In this document: positions 26,548 to 37,069 of the stretch, in pieces
Layout of the letters: every line of letters starts with the position of its first letter
Position numbering within the stretch: the first letter of the stretch is position 1
Assembly: GCA_963735465.1 (NCBI GenBank)
Contig: CAVTLA010000001.1
Span: forward strand, 806,001 to 870,000
DNA: 64,000 nt
Direction: 5' to 3'
DNA from: DASZHJ01 sp963735465
GTDB taxonomy: Bacteria; Pseudomonadota; Alphaproteobacteria; ATCC43930; CGMCC-115725
Notes under the pieces: generated by a model
What the model was told of the DNA's origin: nothing
The model's input: only the letters and a program-made list of their open reading frames with translations
Database searches by the model: none
Position numbers and translations under genes: made by a program

Positions 26548-27825
26548 ATGACACGGACGCTTTTCACCAACGTCACGATTCTGGACGGCGCCACCAATTC
26601 ACCATTTCCCGGCCAGGTGCTGATCGAGGGCAATCGCATTGCGGCGGTTGCCCGAGCCGGTGAGAACGTAGCCGCCGATGGCGCGGAGCGGATCGACGGC
26701 GGCGGCGCGACGCTGATGCCGGGTCTCGTCGAAGCGCACTGCCACATCAGCTTCGCGAACACCTCCGATCTGCAGTCCCTTGGCGACATTCCGCCGGAGG
26801 AACACACGCTCCTCGCCATGAAGCATGCCAAGCTGATGCTCGACCAGGGCTTCACCAGCATCAACAGCGCGGCGGCGGCGAAGCCGCGCCTCGACGTCGT
26901 CATCCGCAACGCCATCAACGCCGGCGATATTCCCGGACCCCGCATGCTGGCGGCGACGCCGGAGATGACGGTGTCCGGCGGCCTCGGCGACGTGCGGTTG
27001 TGGCATCTACATCGCGAGACTTTCGCCATCGTCTGCGACGGTGCCGACGAATTCCGCCGCGTCGCCCGCGAGATGTGCCGGGAGGGCGTCGATACCCTGA
27101 AGATCAACCCCTCCGGCGACGAGTTCGTGCCCTGGGCGCGGGCGCAGCAGACGGTGATGAACGAGGACGAAGTCGCCGCCGTCTGCGAAGTGGCGCATCA
27201 ACGCGGCAAGCGCGTCGCCGCGCATGCCCGCTCGGCGGAATCCGTCAAGATGTGCCTGCGCCACGGCGTCGAGATGATCTTCCACGCGACCTTCGCCGAC
27301 GCCGAGGCGATCGACCAGCTCGAGGCAGCGAAGGACCGCGTTTTCGTGGTGCCGACCATCGGCATCACCTACTCGACCCTCCACGAGGCGGGCCAATGGG
27401 GCATCACGCCGGAGGTCGGCGAGCAGCTCGGCCTCAAGCGCGAGCTTGAATCCGCCATGAAGGTGATGCCCGAGTTGAAGCGCCGCGGCGTCCGGGTGCT
27501 GCCCGGCGGTGACTACGGCTTCGCCTGGAACCCGGTCGGGCGCAATGCCCGCGACCTCGTGCATTTCGCCAACCTCCTGGGATTCACCCCGTCGGAAGCG
27601 ATCACATCGGCCACCAAGCTCGGCGGCGAGATCATGATGCGGGGCGGGGAGCTGGGCCAGGTGAAGGCGGGATATCTCGCCGATCTCATCCTCGTCGACG
27701 GCAACCCACTCGCCGACCTCGCCCTGCTGCAGGACCGCAACCGGCTGCTGGCGATCGTGAAGGATGGCCAGTTCCACAAGCGGCCCCAGGCCAGCCGCCG
27801 GTTCGCCGAGGTCGCGGCAGAATAG
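26548..27825 (+). CDS. Metal-dependent amidohydrolase family protein
   Basis: A 425-residue amidohydrolase-superfamily enzyme (imidazolonepropionase/prolidase-like branch). Metal ligands visible are HxH in VEAHCHISF, a probable carboxylated Lys in DTLKINPSGDE, His in RVAAHARSAE and IFHATFADAE, and Asp in LPGGDYGFAW. C-terminal KAGYLADLILVDGNPLADL is the standard end. Cytoplasmic; likely hydrolyses a cyclic amide or peptide-like bond. It starts 36 nt after dhaK and may be the last gene of that operon, but its link to C3 metabolism is unclear. Confidence 0.85.
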   Translation: MTRTLFTNVTILDGATNSPFPGQVLIEGNRIAAVARAGENVAADGAERIDGGGATLMPGLVEAHCHISFANTSDLQSLGDIPPEEHTLLAMKHAKLMLDQGFTSINSAAAAKPRLDVVIRNAINAGDIPGPRMLAATPEMTVSGGLGDVRLWHLHRETFAIVCDGADEFRRVAREMCREGVDTLKINPSGDEFVPWARAQQTVMNEDEVAAVCEVAHQRGKRVAAHARSAESVKMCLRHGVEMIFHATFADAEAIDQLEAAKDRVFVVPTIGITYSTLHEAGQWGITPEVGEQLGLKRELESAMKVMPELKRRGVRVLPGGDYGFAWNPVGRNARDLVHFANLLGFTPSEAITSATKLGGEIMMRGGELGQVKAGYLADLILVDGNPLADLALLQDRNRLLAIVKDGQFHKRPQASRRFAEVAAE

Positions 27826-27828
27826 GGC

Positions 27829-27843
27829 GGGGCGCGCCGCCCC
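27829..27843 (+). terminator. GC-rich hairpin after the amidohydrolase gene
   Basis: GGGGCG-CGC-CGCCCC directly after the stop codon at 27825. The stem is strong but there is no T run, so termination here is only a suggestion. It fits the end of the C3 operon before the next promoter region. Confidence 0.3.
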
Positions 27844-27979
27844 TCAGGGCTAACCGCCCGTGGGATGCCGTAATCACAGCAACCTTGATTAAATCGCCGC
27901 AATGCGTGAACGAAATGGAGCGCTGATAGTTCTCTAGTTGTCTTGCCGTGAGCATTTCGGGGCGGCGGATTCATTCGCG

Positions 27980-28002
27980 CGGAGAGGTTTACTCTCTCTC
28001 CG
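27980..28002 (+). promoter_or_regulatory. Leader hairpin upstream of the pentose phosphate operon
   Basis: Arms CGGAGAG (27980-27986) and CTCTCCG (27996-28002) with a 9-nt loop, about 70 nt before the transketolase start. It lies in a 246-bp region that must carry the promoter of the ten-gene operon. An A/T-rich stretch with TTGATTAAATCG near 27885-27900 is a possible promoter part. Function not shown. Confidence 0.3.
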
Positions 28003-28071
28003 TCGAGCGGTGTCTATGCGTCCGGCTCAGAGGCTCGACCTCAGATCTTTTGGCGATTGCGGAGAACAGCG

Positions 28072-30195
28072 ATGGCAGCGGCGACGACACCCGCCCGATC
28101 CACCCGAAACCCGGCGGAATCGCCGAATGAGCGTCCCATGGACGAGCTCTGCATCAACACCATCCGCACGCTCTCCATGGATGCGGTCGAGCAGGCGAAG
28201 TCCGGCCATCCCGGCACGCCCATGGCGTTGGCGCCGGTGGCCTATACGCTGTGGCAGCGCTTCCTGCGCTTCGATCCCGCGGATCCGATCTGGCCGAACC
28301 GCGACCGCTTCGTGCTGTCCAACGGGCACGCGTCGATGCTGCTCTATTCCCTGCTGCATCTGGCCGAGGTCACATCGGTCAACGCCGAGTACGAGCGGCT
28401 GGGCGAGCCCGCCGTCACTCTCGACGACATCAAGAAGTTCCGTCAGATCGACAGCAAGTGCCCGGGCCATCCGGAATATCACCTGACCTCCGGCGTCGAG
28501 ACCACGACCGGGCCGCTTGGCCAGGGCTGCGCCACCAGCGTCGGCATGGCGATCGCCGGCCGCTGGCTGGCTCAGCACTTCAACCGGCCGGACTTCACGG
28601 TCTTCGATTACGACGTCTTCACCATGTGCGGCGACGGCGACATGATGGAGGGCGTCACCAGCGAGGCCGCCTCCCTGGCCGGGCACCTGATGCTGGGCAA
28701 CCTCTGCTGGATCTACGACAACAACCGCATCACCATCGAGGGCAGCACCGAGCTCGCCTTCAGCGACGATGTCGCCGCGCGCTTCCTGGCTTACGGCTGG
28801 AACGTGCGGCGGGTGGGCGATGCCAACGATACCGGCCGCATCGCGGAAGCAATCGAGGCCTTCCGGCGCACCAGGGATGTCCCCACCCTGATCCTCGTGG
28901 AGAGCCACATCGCCTACGGTGCTCCCCACAAGCACGATACCAGCGCCGCCCACGGCGAGCCCCTCGGCGAGGAGGAGGTGCGTCTGGCCAAGCGCAGCTA
29001 TGGCTGGCCCGAGGACGCGAAGTTCCTGGTGCCGGAGGGCGTGCGCGGGCATTTCCGCGCCGGCATCGGCCAGCGCGGCCGGCAGCTCCGCGCCGCCTGG
29101 CTGGACCGGATCGAGGCCTATCGCGGGAAATATCCCGATCTCGCCAGCCAGATCGAGCGCATGCAGAGGCGCGAGTTGCCCGACGGCTGGGATGCGCATC
29201 TCCCGAGCTTTCCCGCCGATCCCAAGGGGATCGCGAGCCGGGACTCCTCCGCCAAGGTGCAGAACGCCATCGCCGAGCACTATCCCTGGCTCATCGGCGG
29301 CGCGGCCGACCTCGCGCCCTCGACGAAGACGCGCCTCACCTTCGAGGCCGCCGGAGATTTCGAGGCTGGCAAGTACGGCGGCCGCAATCTCCACTTCGGC
29401 ATTCGCGAGCACGCCATGGGGGCGGCGGTGAACGGGCTCGCGCTCTCCAAGATCCGCGCCTACGGCTCGACGTTCCTGACCTTCTCCGACTACATGAAGC
29501 CGCCGATCCGCCTCGGCGCGTTGATGGAGCTGCCGACCATCAGCATCTTCACCCATGATTCCATCGGCTTGGGCGAGGACGGCCCGACGCATCAGCCGGT
29601 GGAGCAGCTCCTGGCGCTACGAGCCATTCCGGGCCTGATCACGCTACGTCCCGCCGACGCCAACGAGGTGGTGGAGGCGTGGCGCGTCATCATCGCCCTC
29701 AAGCACCAGCCCGCCTGCCTGGTGCTGACGCGGCAGCCACTCCCGACCTTCGATCGCGGGCGCTACGCGTCCGCTGCCGGGGTCGGCCGCGGTGCCTATA
29801 TCATGGCCGATGCGGAGCGCGGCAGGCCGGCGGTCATCCTTATGGGCACCGGCAGCGAGGTCTCGATCTGCGTCGCCGTCTACGAAACCCTCAAGAAGGA
29901 GGGGATCGCGGCCCGGGTCGTCAGCATGCCATCCTGGGAATTGTTCGAGAAGCAGGACCGCGCCTATCGCGACAGTGTCTTTCCGCCCGACGTCACCGCC
30001 CGGGTCTCCGTCGAGGAAGGCTCCGTCATCGGCTGGGATCGCTATGTCGGCAGCACCGGTGCCGCGATCGGCATGCATACCTTCGGCTCTTCGGCGCCGA
30101 TCAAGGACCTGCTGAAGAAGTTCGGCTTCACGCCTGAGAAAGTGCTCGCCGCCGCCAAGGACCAGATCGCCAAATCCAGGAGCAAGACCGCATGA
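28072..30195 (+). CDS. tkt: Transketolase
   Basis: A 707-residue TPP-dependent transketolase. The start ATG 28072 has GGAG upstream; the frame also allows TTG 28057. N-terminal KSGHPGTPMALAPVAY, the TPP/Mg motif MCGDGDMMEGVTSEAA...DNN, IREHAMGAAVNGLALS and THDSIGLGEDGPTHQPVE are all present. It moves two-carbon units between pentose, triose, tetrose and hexose phosphates. First gene of a ten-gene operon ending at 41725; its stop overlaps the next ATG (ATGA). The length and motifs are those of ordinary transketolase, so there is no positive sign that it is a dihydroxyacetone synthase. Confidence 0.95.
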   Translation: MAAATTPARSTRNPAESPNERPMDELCINTIRTLSMDAVEQAKSGHPGTPMALAPVAYTLWQRFLRFDPADPIWPNRDRFVLSNGHASMLLYSLLHLAEVTSVNAEYERLGEPAVTLDDIKKFRQIDSKCPGHPEYHLTSGVETTTGPLGQGCATSVGMAIAGRWLAQHFNRPDFTVFDYDVFTMCGDGDMMEGVTSEAASLAGHLMLGNLCWIYDNNRITIEGSTELAFSDDVAARFLAYGWNVRRVGDANDTGRIAEAIEAFRRTRDVPTLILVESHIAYGAPHKHDTSAAHGEPLGEEEVRLAKRSYGWPEDAKFLVPEGVRGHFRAGIGQRGRQLRAAWLDRIEAYRGKYPDLASQIERMQRRELPDGWDAHLPSFPADPKGIASRDSSAKVQNAIAEHYPWLIGGAADLAPSTKTRLTFEAAGDFEAGKYGGRNLHFGIREHAMGAAVNGLALSKIRAYGSTFLTFSDYMKPPIRLGALMELPTISIFTHDSIGLGEDGPTHQPVEQLLALRAIPGLITLRPADANEVVEAWRVIIALKHQPACLVLTRQPLPTFDRGRYASAAGVGRGAYIMADAERGRPAVILMGTGSEVSICVAVYETLKKEGIAARVVSMPSWELFEKQDRAYRDSVFPPDVTARVSVEEGSVIGWDRYVGSTGAAIGMHTFGSSAPIKDLLKKFGFTPEKVLAAAKDQIAKSRSKTA

Positions 30196-33020
30196 ATCCC
30201 CTGAAGCAGCTCGAGACCGCCGGCCAGTCGCCCTGGCTGGACTATATGAAGCGCGGCCTGATCGAGACCGGTGAGCTGCGCACCCTCATCGAGCGCGACG
30301 GGCTGAAGGGTGTCACGTCCAATCCCTCGATCTTCGAGAAGGCGATCGGCGAGAGCGACGAGTACGCCGACGCCCTGAAGAAATTCCAGGCCGCGGGCGA
30401 TCACGGCATCTCCGCCATCTACGAGCACCTGGCGATGACCGATATCCGTGCCGCTGCCGACGCGCTGCGCCCCGTCTACGACCGGACGAAAGGCGTCGAC
30501 GGCTACATCAGCCTGGAATGCTCGCCCTACCTCGCCAACGACACCGAGGCCACGGTGGAGGAGGCGCTGCGCCTCTGGACGGCGGTGGAGCGTCCCAACC
30601 TGATGGTGAAGGTGCCGGCGACGCCGGCGGGCATCCCCGCGATCGAGCGCCTGATCGCCAAGGGCCTGAACATCAACATCACCCTGCTGTTCTCCGTCGC
30701 CGTCTACGAGCAGGTGGTCGAGGCCTATCTGTCGGGGCTGGCGGAACTGGCGAAGTCCGGCGGCGACGTCTCCAAGACCGGCAGCGTCGCCAGCTTCTTC
30801 GTCAGCCGCATCGATAGCGCCGTCGACAAGCATCTGGACAAGCTCGCCGACAAGCGCGTGGCGGAACGGTTCCGCGGCAAGGTCGCGATCGCCAATGCCA
30901 AGGTCGCTTATGACCGCTACAAGGCACTGTTCTCCGGCCCACGCTGGGATCTCCTGGCGTCATCGGGAGCCAAGACGCAACGCCTGCTCTGGGCCTCCAC
31001 CAGCACCAAGAACCCGGCCTACAAGGACACGATGTATGTGGAGGCGCTGGTCGGCCGCGACACCGTCGACACCATTCCGCCGGCGACCATGGACGCCTTC
31101 CGCGACCACGGCGAGGTAATGCCCGACGCCATCGAGCGGGACGTGGCGGGCGCGCGCAAGCTGCTGGCGGAGCTGGAGCAGCAGGGTATCTCCCTGAAGC
31201 AGATCACGGACGAGCTGGTCGCCGACGGCGTGCGGCAGTTCGCGGACTCCTTCGACAAGCTCCTGGGCGCCGTCGCGCGTCGCCGCAGCACCGTCCTTGG
31301 CGGCGACCGTCCTGGCCTGCAGATCAGCCCAGGCACGCCGGAGATGAAGACCGCCATCGACGGCGAGATGGAGGCGTGGCGCAAGGACGGTCGCATTCGG
31401 CGGCTCTGGTCCGGCGACAAGTCCCTGTGGACCGGCACGGACGAGGACAAATGGCTGGGTTGGCTCTCGATACTGGAGCGGGAGCTCGCCGATGTCGGCA
31501 CGCTCGGCGCCTTCGCTGAGGAGGTGAAGCGGCGTGGTTTCAGCGATGTCGTCCTCCTGGGCATGGGTGGATCGAGCCTCGGCCCGGAGGTGCTGGCGGA
31601 GACCTTCGGGCGGCTGGCCGGCTGGCCGCGCTTCCACATGCTCGACAGCACCGATCCCGCCCAGATCAAGACACTGGAAGAGGCGGTCGATCTCGGCACG
31701 TCGCTGTTCATCGTCTCCTCGAAATCCGGCAGCACGCTGGAGCCCAACATCTTCATGGAGTATTTCCTCGACCGCGTCGGCGCGGTCCGAGGCAAGGACA
31801 AGGCCGGCGAGAGCTTCGTCGCGGTGACCGATCCCGGCTCGTCCCTGGAGCGGCGCGCCAAGGAATTGCGCTTCGCCCACGTCTTCCACGGCGTGCCCTC
31901 GATCGGCGGGCGCTATTCCGTGCTGTCGAAGTTCGGCCTGGTGCCGGCGGCGGCGATGGGTCTCGACGTCAAGCGTCTCATCGAGACGGCGCGGCAGATG
32001 GCGCGCGCCTGCGGCCCCGACGTGCCGCCGGCGGAGAATCCCGGCGTCCAGCTCGGCGTCGCCATGGGCGTCGCCGCCAAGCGGTTCGGCCGCGACAAGG
32101 TGACGATCATTGCCTCGCCCGGCATCGCCGATCTCGGCGCCTGGCTGGAGCAGCTGCTGGCGGAGAGCACGGGCAAGCACGGCCACGGGCTGATCCCGCT
32201 CACCGACGAGCCGCTGGCCCCGCCCGAGCGCTACGGCAACGACCGGTTCTTCGCCTACCTCGAGCTGGAGGGACGGGGCGATCCGTCCCAGCGCGGGGCC
32301 GTCGCGGCCCTGGAGCAGGCAGGCCATCCGGTGGCGCGGATCGCGGTCAAGGACGTCTGGCACATCGGTCAGGAGTTCTTCCGCTGGGAAATCGCCACCG
32401 CCGTCGCCGGCGCCATCATCGGCATCAATCCCTTCGATCAGCCGGACGTGGAGGCGAGCAAGGTCAAGACCAGCGCGCTGACCAAGGAATATGAGACGTC
32501 GCACCGCCTGCCAAAGGAGGAGCCGGTATTCCGCGACAATGGCGTGTCGCTCTTCGCCGATCCTCGCAACGCAGCCGAGCTCGGACGGCACAACACATTG
32601 TCCGCCTATCTCAAGAGCCATTTCGGCCGCGTCCGTGCCGGCGATTACGTGGCGTTGCTGGCGTATATCGAGCGCGATGACGCGACCACGGAAGTTCTGA
32701 CCGCGACGCGGGCGCGGATCCGCGACAGGACCAAGGCCGCCACCTGCGTCGGCTTCGGGCCGCGGTTCCAGCATTCGACCGGACAGGCCTACAAGGGCGG
32801 GCCGAATTCCGGCGTCTTCCTGCAGATCACCTGCGACGATCCCGCCGACATCGACGTGCCAGGTCACTCCTACACGTTCGGCGTGGTGAAGGCAGCGCAG
32901 GCGCGGGGCGATCTGGACGTGCTTGTGGAGCGCGGCCGGCGCGCGCTTCGCGTTCACCTCGGGGACGTCGACGCTGGCCTCGCCACGCTGGCGCGGGCGG
33001 TGGATGAAGCGCTGAGATAG
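30192..33020 (+). CDS. tal-pgi: Bifunctional transaldolase / glucose-6-phosphate isomerase
   Basis: A 942-residue fusion. Residues 1 to about 365 are transaldolase: GVTSNPSIFEKAI near 40-52 and the Schiff-base Lys140 in NLMVKVPAT. From about 385 to the end is an isomerase domain: VVLLGMGGSSLGPEV, IVSSKSGSTLEPN (phosphate loop) and GQEFFRWEIATAVAG. The fusion is known from several alphaproteobacteria, including acetic acid bacteria. It links sedoheptulose 7-phosphate and fructose 6-phosphate to glucose 6-phosphate in one polypeptide, so carbon can recycle to Zwf. Co-translated with tkt. Confidence 0.95.
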   Translation: MNPLKQLETAGQSPWLDYMKRGLIETGELRTLIERDGLKGVTSNPSIFEKAIGESDEYADALKKFQAAGDHGISAIYEHLAMTDIRAAADALRPVYDRTKGVDGYISLECSPYLANDTEATVEEALRLWTAVERPNLMVKVPATPAGIPAIERLIAKGLNINITLLFSVAVYEQVVEAYLSGLAELAKSGGDVSKTGSVASFFVSRIDSAVDKHLDKLADKRVAERFRGKVAIANAKVAYDRYKALFSGPRWDLLASSGAKTQRLLWASTSTKNPAYKDTMYVEALVGRDTVDTIPPATMDAFRDHGEVMPDAIERDVAGARKLLAELEQQGISLKQITDELVADGVRQFADSFDKLLGAVARRRSTVLGGDRPGLQISPGTPEMKTAIDGEMEAWRKDGRIRRLWSGDKSLWTGTDEDKWLGWLSILERELADVGTLGAFAEEVKRRGFSDVVLLGMGGSSLGPEVLAETFGRLAGWPRFHMLDSTDPAQIKTLEEAVDLGTSLFIVSSKSGSTLEPNIFMEYFLDRVGAVRGKDKAGESFVAVTDPGSSLERRAKELRFAHVFHGVPSIGGRYSVLSKFGLVPAAAMGLDVKRLIETARQMARACGPDVPPAENPGVQLGVAMGVAAKRFGRDKVTIIASPGIADLGAWLEQLLAESTGKHGHGLIPLTDEPLAPPERYGNDRFFAYLELEGRGDPSQRGAVAALEQAGHPVARIAVKDVWHIGQEFFRWEIATAVAGAIIGINPFDQPDVEASKVKTSALTKEYETSHRLPKEEPVFRDNGVSLFADPRNAAELGRHNTLSAYLKSHFGRVRAGDYVALLAYIERDDATTEVLTATRARIRDRTKAATCVGFGPRFQHSTGQAYKGGPNSGVFLQITCDDPADIDVPGHSYTFGVVKAAQARGDLDVLVERGRRALRVHLGDVDAGLATLARAVDEALR

Positions 33021-33045
33021 CTGGTTTCGACAGGGAGAAAAGCAA

Positions 33046-34074
<1,029 letters not shown>

Positions 34075-34083
34075 ACGACGCCC

Positions 34084-35694
34084 GTGCCTGACACTCCGCC
34101 GATACGGGTCCCGTCGACGGCGCATCGCGTCGACGTGCCGGCGCGCCGCCAGCCGAAACCCGCCGATCCCTGCGCCCTGGTGATCTTCGGGGCCGGCGGC
34201 GACCTGACCAAGCGCCTGGTGGTGCCGGCCCTCTACAACCTCTCCCGCACCGGCCTGCTGCCGGAGCATTTCGCCCTGATCGGCGTGGATCTGGCGGAGG
34301 GCACTGACGACAGTTGGCGCGAACATCTTCTTGCCATGCTGAAAAGCTTCGTCGGGAACGCCGGGTCCGAGTTCGACGTCGAGGCGATCGACGACAAGGC
34401 GTGGCAGCGGCTCGCGGAGAAGATGTCCTATCTCCAGGGAGATCTCACCAAGCCGGCGCTTTACGAGAAGCTGCGCGACAAGCTTGGCGAGGTCGACTCT
34501 GCTTACGGTACGCGGGGCAACGTCATCTTCTATCTCGCCGTTGCCGACCGTTTCTTCGGATCGGTGGTAGAGGAGCTCGGCAAGGCAAAGCTGGCCGACC
34601 AGCATGAAGATCAGTCAGGCAAGCGCAAGTTCTGGCGCCGCGTCGTGATCGAGAAGCCGTTCGGCCACAGCCTGGACTCCGCGCGGGAGCTCAATGCGCG
34701 CATCCTCCGCACGCTCAGGGAAGACCAGATCTTCCGCATCGACCATTTCCTGGGCAAGGACACGGTCCAGAGCATCATGGCGTTCCGCTTCGCCAACGGC
34801 CTCTTCGAGCCGATCTGGAACCGGGACCGCATCGATCACGTGCAGATCACGGCGGCGGAGACGGTGGGGGTGGAGCAGCGCGGCAAGTTCTACGAGATGA
34901 CCGGCGCGCTCCGGGACATGGTGCCGAACCATGTCTTCACCCTGCTGTCGATGGTGGCAATGGAGCCGCCGACGGGCTTCGACGCGGCGGCGGTCCGCGC
35001 CAAGAAGGCGGAGGTGCTCGCCGCCATCCCCGCCGTCAAGCCGGCGCAGGCAGTGCGCGGCCAGTACGGCGCCGGAACCGTCTCGGGAAAGCCTGCGAAA
35101 CCCTATCGGGAAGAGCCGCACGTGGCGCCGGACTCGAACGTGGAAACCTTTGTCGCGATGCGGCTGGAGATCGACAATTGGCGCTGGGCCGGCGTGCCCT
35201 TCTATATCCGCACCGGCAAGCATATGTCCCGGCGGATGACGGAGATCGCCATCCGCTTCAAGCAGGCGCCTTATGCGGCCTTCCAGGACACACCGGTGGA
35301 CGCGCTCCGACCGAACTGGCTGGTGCTGCGCATCGCGCCCGACGAGGGCATCTCCCTGCAGTTCGAGGTCAAGCGGCGCGGGCCGGTGATGGATCTCGCC
35401 GCGGTGAAGATGGATTTCCGCTATGACGACTGGTTCCCGAAAGAGCCCAACGTCGGATACGAGACGCTGATCTACGATGTCATGACCGGCGACCCCACGC
35501 TGTTCATGCGCGCCGACATGGTGGAGGAGGCCTGGCGCATCGTGCAGCCCGTGCTCGACGACTGGGCGGCCAAGAAGGCCGCGTTGCCCAACTATGACTC
35601 CGGCAGCGATGGGCCGGAGGCCGCCGAGGACCTGCTGGCGCGGGACAGGCGGGAGTGGCGGCCGGTCAATCGACCGCCGGAGCGCACGCCATGA
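34084..35694 (+). CDS. zwf: Glucose-6-phosphate 1-dehydrogenase
   Basis: A 536-residue enzyme starting at GTG 34084, 9 nt after gnd. The nucleotide-binding motif VIFGAGGDLTKRL is at 33-45, EKPFGHSLDSA near 200, and the active-site RIDHFLGK at 218-225. An N-terminal extension of about 30 residues precedes the Rossmann fold. Oxidises glucose 6-phosphate to 6-phosphogluconolactone with NAD(P)+. Its stop overlaps the next gene's ATG. The same window also encodes an F420-type glucose-6-phosphate dehydrogenase (15158-16162). Confidence 0.95.
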   Translation: MPDTPPIRVPSTAHRVDVPARRQPKPADPCALVIFGAGGDLTKRLVVPALYNLSRTGLLPEHFALIGVDLAEGTDDSWREHLLAMLKSFVGNAGSEFDVEAIDDKAWQRLAEKMSYLQGDLTKPALYEKLRDKLGEVDSAYGTRGNVIFYLAVADRFFGSVVEELGKAKLADQHEDQSGKRKFWRRVVIEKPFGHSLDSARELNARILRTLREDQIFRIDHFLGKDTVQSIMAFRFANGLFEPIWNRDRIDHVQITAAETVGVEQRGKFYEMTGALRDMVPNHVFTLLSMVAMEPPTGFDAAAVRAKKAEVLAAIPAVKPAQAVRGQYGAGTVSGKPAKPYREEPHVAPDSNVETFVAMRLEIDNWRWAGVPFYIRTGKHMSRRMTEIAIRFKQAPYAAFQDTPVDALRPNWLVLRIAPDEGISLQFEVKRRGPVMDLAAVKMDFRYDDWFPKEPNVGYETLIYDVMTGDPTLFMRADMVEEAWRIVQPVLDDWAAKKAALPNYDSGSDGPEAAEDLLARDRREWRPVNRPPERTP

Positions 35695-36515
35695 GTGGGC
35701 GGCGGAAGATCCGCCTCGTGCTGGCGGACGTGGACGGCACGCTGGTGACCCAGGAGAAGATCCTGACGGACGGCGCCCAGGCGGCGGCACGGGACCTGCA
35801 GCGTGCCGGCATCGCGCTTGCCATCACCAGCGGCCGGCCGCCCCGGGGCATGAGCATGCTGATCGAGCCTCTGGCCCTGAGGACCGCCGTCGCCGGGTTC
35901 AACGGCGGCGTATTGGTCAACCCCGACCTCTCTGTCATCGAGCGCCGCGCCCTCGATCCCGCGACCGCGCGGCAGGCCTTGTCGCTGATTCTCGACCGCA
36001 AGCTCGACGCCTGGGTCTATACGGAGAGCGAGTGGCTGATCCGCGATCCCAAGGCCGCGCATGTCGCGCGCGAGGCCTGGACGGTGAAATTCGACGCCCA
36101 GGTCGTGCCGGCGTTCACCGACGCGCATCTGGCACAGGCAGTGAAGATCGTCGGCATCTCCGACGATCTGGACCTCGTCGCTGAGTGCGAGAAGACGGCG
36201 CAGCGCACGCTTGGCGACAGGGCGAGCGCCGCCCGCTCGCAGCCCTATTATCTCGACGTCACCCATCCCCTGGCCAACAAGGGCGAGGTCGTCGCATCGC
36301 TTTCCCGCCGCCTGAATATTCCGCCCGCCGAGATCGCCACCATGGGAGACATGCCGAACGACGTCCTCATGTTCCGCAAGAGCGGCTTCTCCATCGCCAT
36401 GGGCAATTCCAGCGCCGAGGTGAAGGCCCAGGCGAGCGCGGTCACCGACACAAACGAGAACGAGGGTTTCGCCAAGGCGGTGCGGACGCTGATTCTGGGC
36501 CAGGACGGTCCATGA
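35691..36515 (+). CDS. Cof-type HAD-IIB family phosphatase, paralogue 1
   Basis: A 274-residue HAD hydrolase. The nucleophile and acid are Asp13 and Asp15 in LADVDGTLV. Motif 2 is ITSGRPPRGM, and motif 4 is GDMPNDVLMFRKSGFSIAMGN. The large C2 cap is of the Cof/sucrose-phosphatase kind. It is clearly paralogous to the gene at 38498-39316: both have SRPPxGMxM-like, YYLD and GDMxNDVxMFRxSGFSIAMGN segments. Probably a cytosolic sugar-phosphate phosphatase acting on a pentose-pathway metabolite. ATGA overlaps on both sides tie it to zwf and gluconokinase. Confidence 0.87.
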   Translation: MSGRRKIRLVLADVDGTLVTQEKILTDGAQAAARDLQRAGIALAITSGRPPRGMSMLIEPLALRTAVAGFNGGVLVNPDLSVIERRALDPATARQALSLILDRKLDAWVYTESEWLIRDPKAAHVAREAWTVKFDAQVVPAFTDAHLAQAVKIVGISDDLDLVAECEKTAQRTLGDRASAARSQPYYLDVTHPLANKGEVVASLSRRLNIPPAEIATMGDMPNDVLMFRKSGFSIAMGNSSAEVKAQASAVTDTNENEGFAKAVRTLILGQDGP

Positions 36516-37069
36516 GCGCCCCTCGACGGACCTGGACTGCCGCCCTTCCGCACACCCTCACGGGGCCGGTCATCCTCGTGGTCATGGGCGTGTCCGGCTC
36601 CGGCAAGACCACCGTCTCGGTTCTGCTGGCGGCCGCCCTCGGCTGCCAGTTCCAGGAAGGCGACGACCTGCATCCGCGCGAGAACGTGGAGAAGATGCAC
36701 AGCGGGACGCCGCTCACCGATGAGGATCGGCTGCCCTGGCTGCGCCGGATCGCGGCGGAGATCGACGGCTGGCGCGCGCGGGGCGAGTCCGGCGTGCTGA
36801 CCTGCTCGGCCCTCAAGCGGTCCTACCGCGACATCATCATCGGCGATCGCCCGGACGTGACGCTGGTCTATCTCCGGGGATCCCAGGACCTCATCCGCCG
36901 GCGCATGGCGGCGCGGCACGAGCATTTCATGCCCATGGCGCTCCTCGACAGCCAGTTCGCGACCCTGCAGGAGCCGACGCCCGAGGAGCACGCCCTCACC
37001 GTCGACGTCGGCGGCCGGCCCGCCGAGATCGTCGATGAGATCGTGCGCCAGTTGGAGGAGCGGCAATGA
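36512..37069 (+). CDS. gntK: Gluconokinase
   Basis: A 185-residue P-loop kinase. Walker A GVSGSGKTT is at 26-34. FQEGDDLHPRENVEKMHSGTPLTDEDRLPWL is the GntK signature region, with TCSALKRSYRDI and HFMPMALLDSQFATLQEP further on. Phosphorylates gluconate to 6-phosphogluconate for Gnd, giving a second entry into the pathway besides Zwf. About 20 extra residues precede the usual start. Overlaps its neighbours by ATGA. Confidence 0.93.
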   Translation: MSAPRRTWTAALPHTLTGPVILVVMGVSGSGKTTVSVLLAAALGCQFQEGDDLHPRENVEKMHSGTPLTDEDRLPWLRRIAAEIDGWRARGESGVLTCSALKRSYRDIIIGDRPDVTLVYLRGSQDLIRRRMAARHEHFMPMALLDSQFATLQEPTPEEHALTVDVGGRPAEIVDEIVRQLEERQ

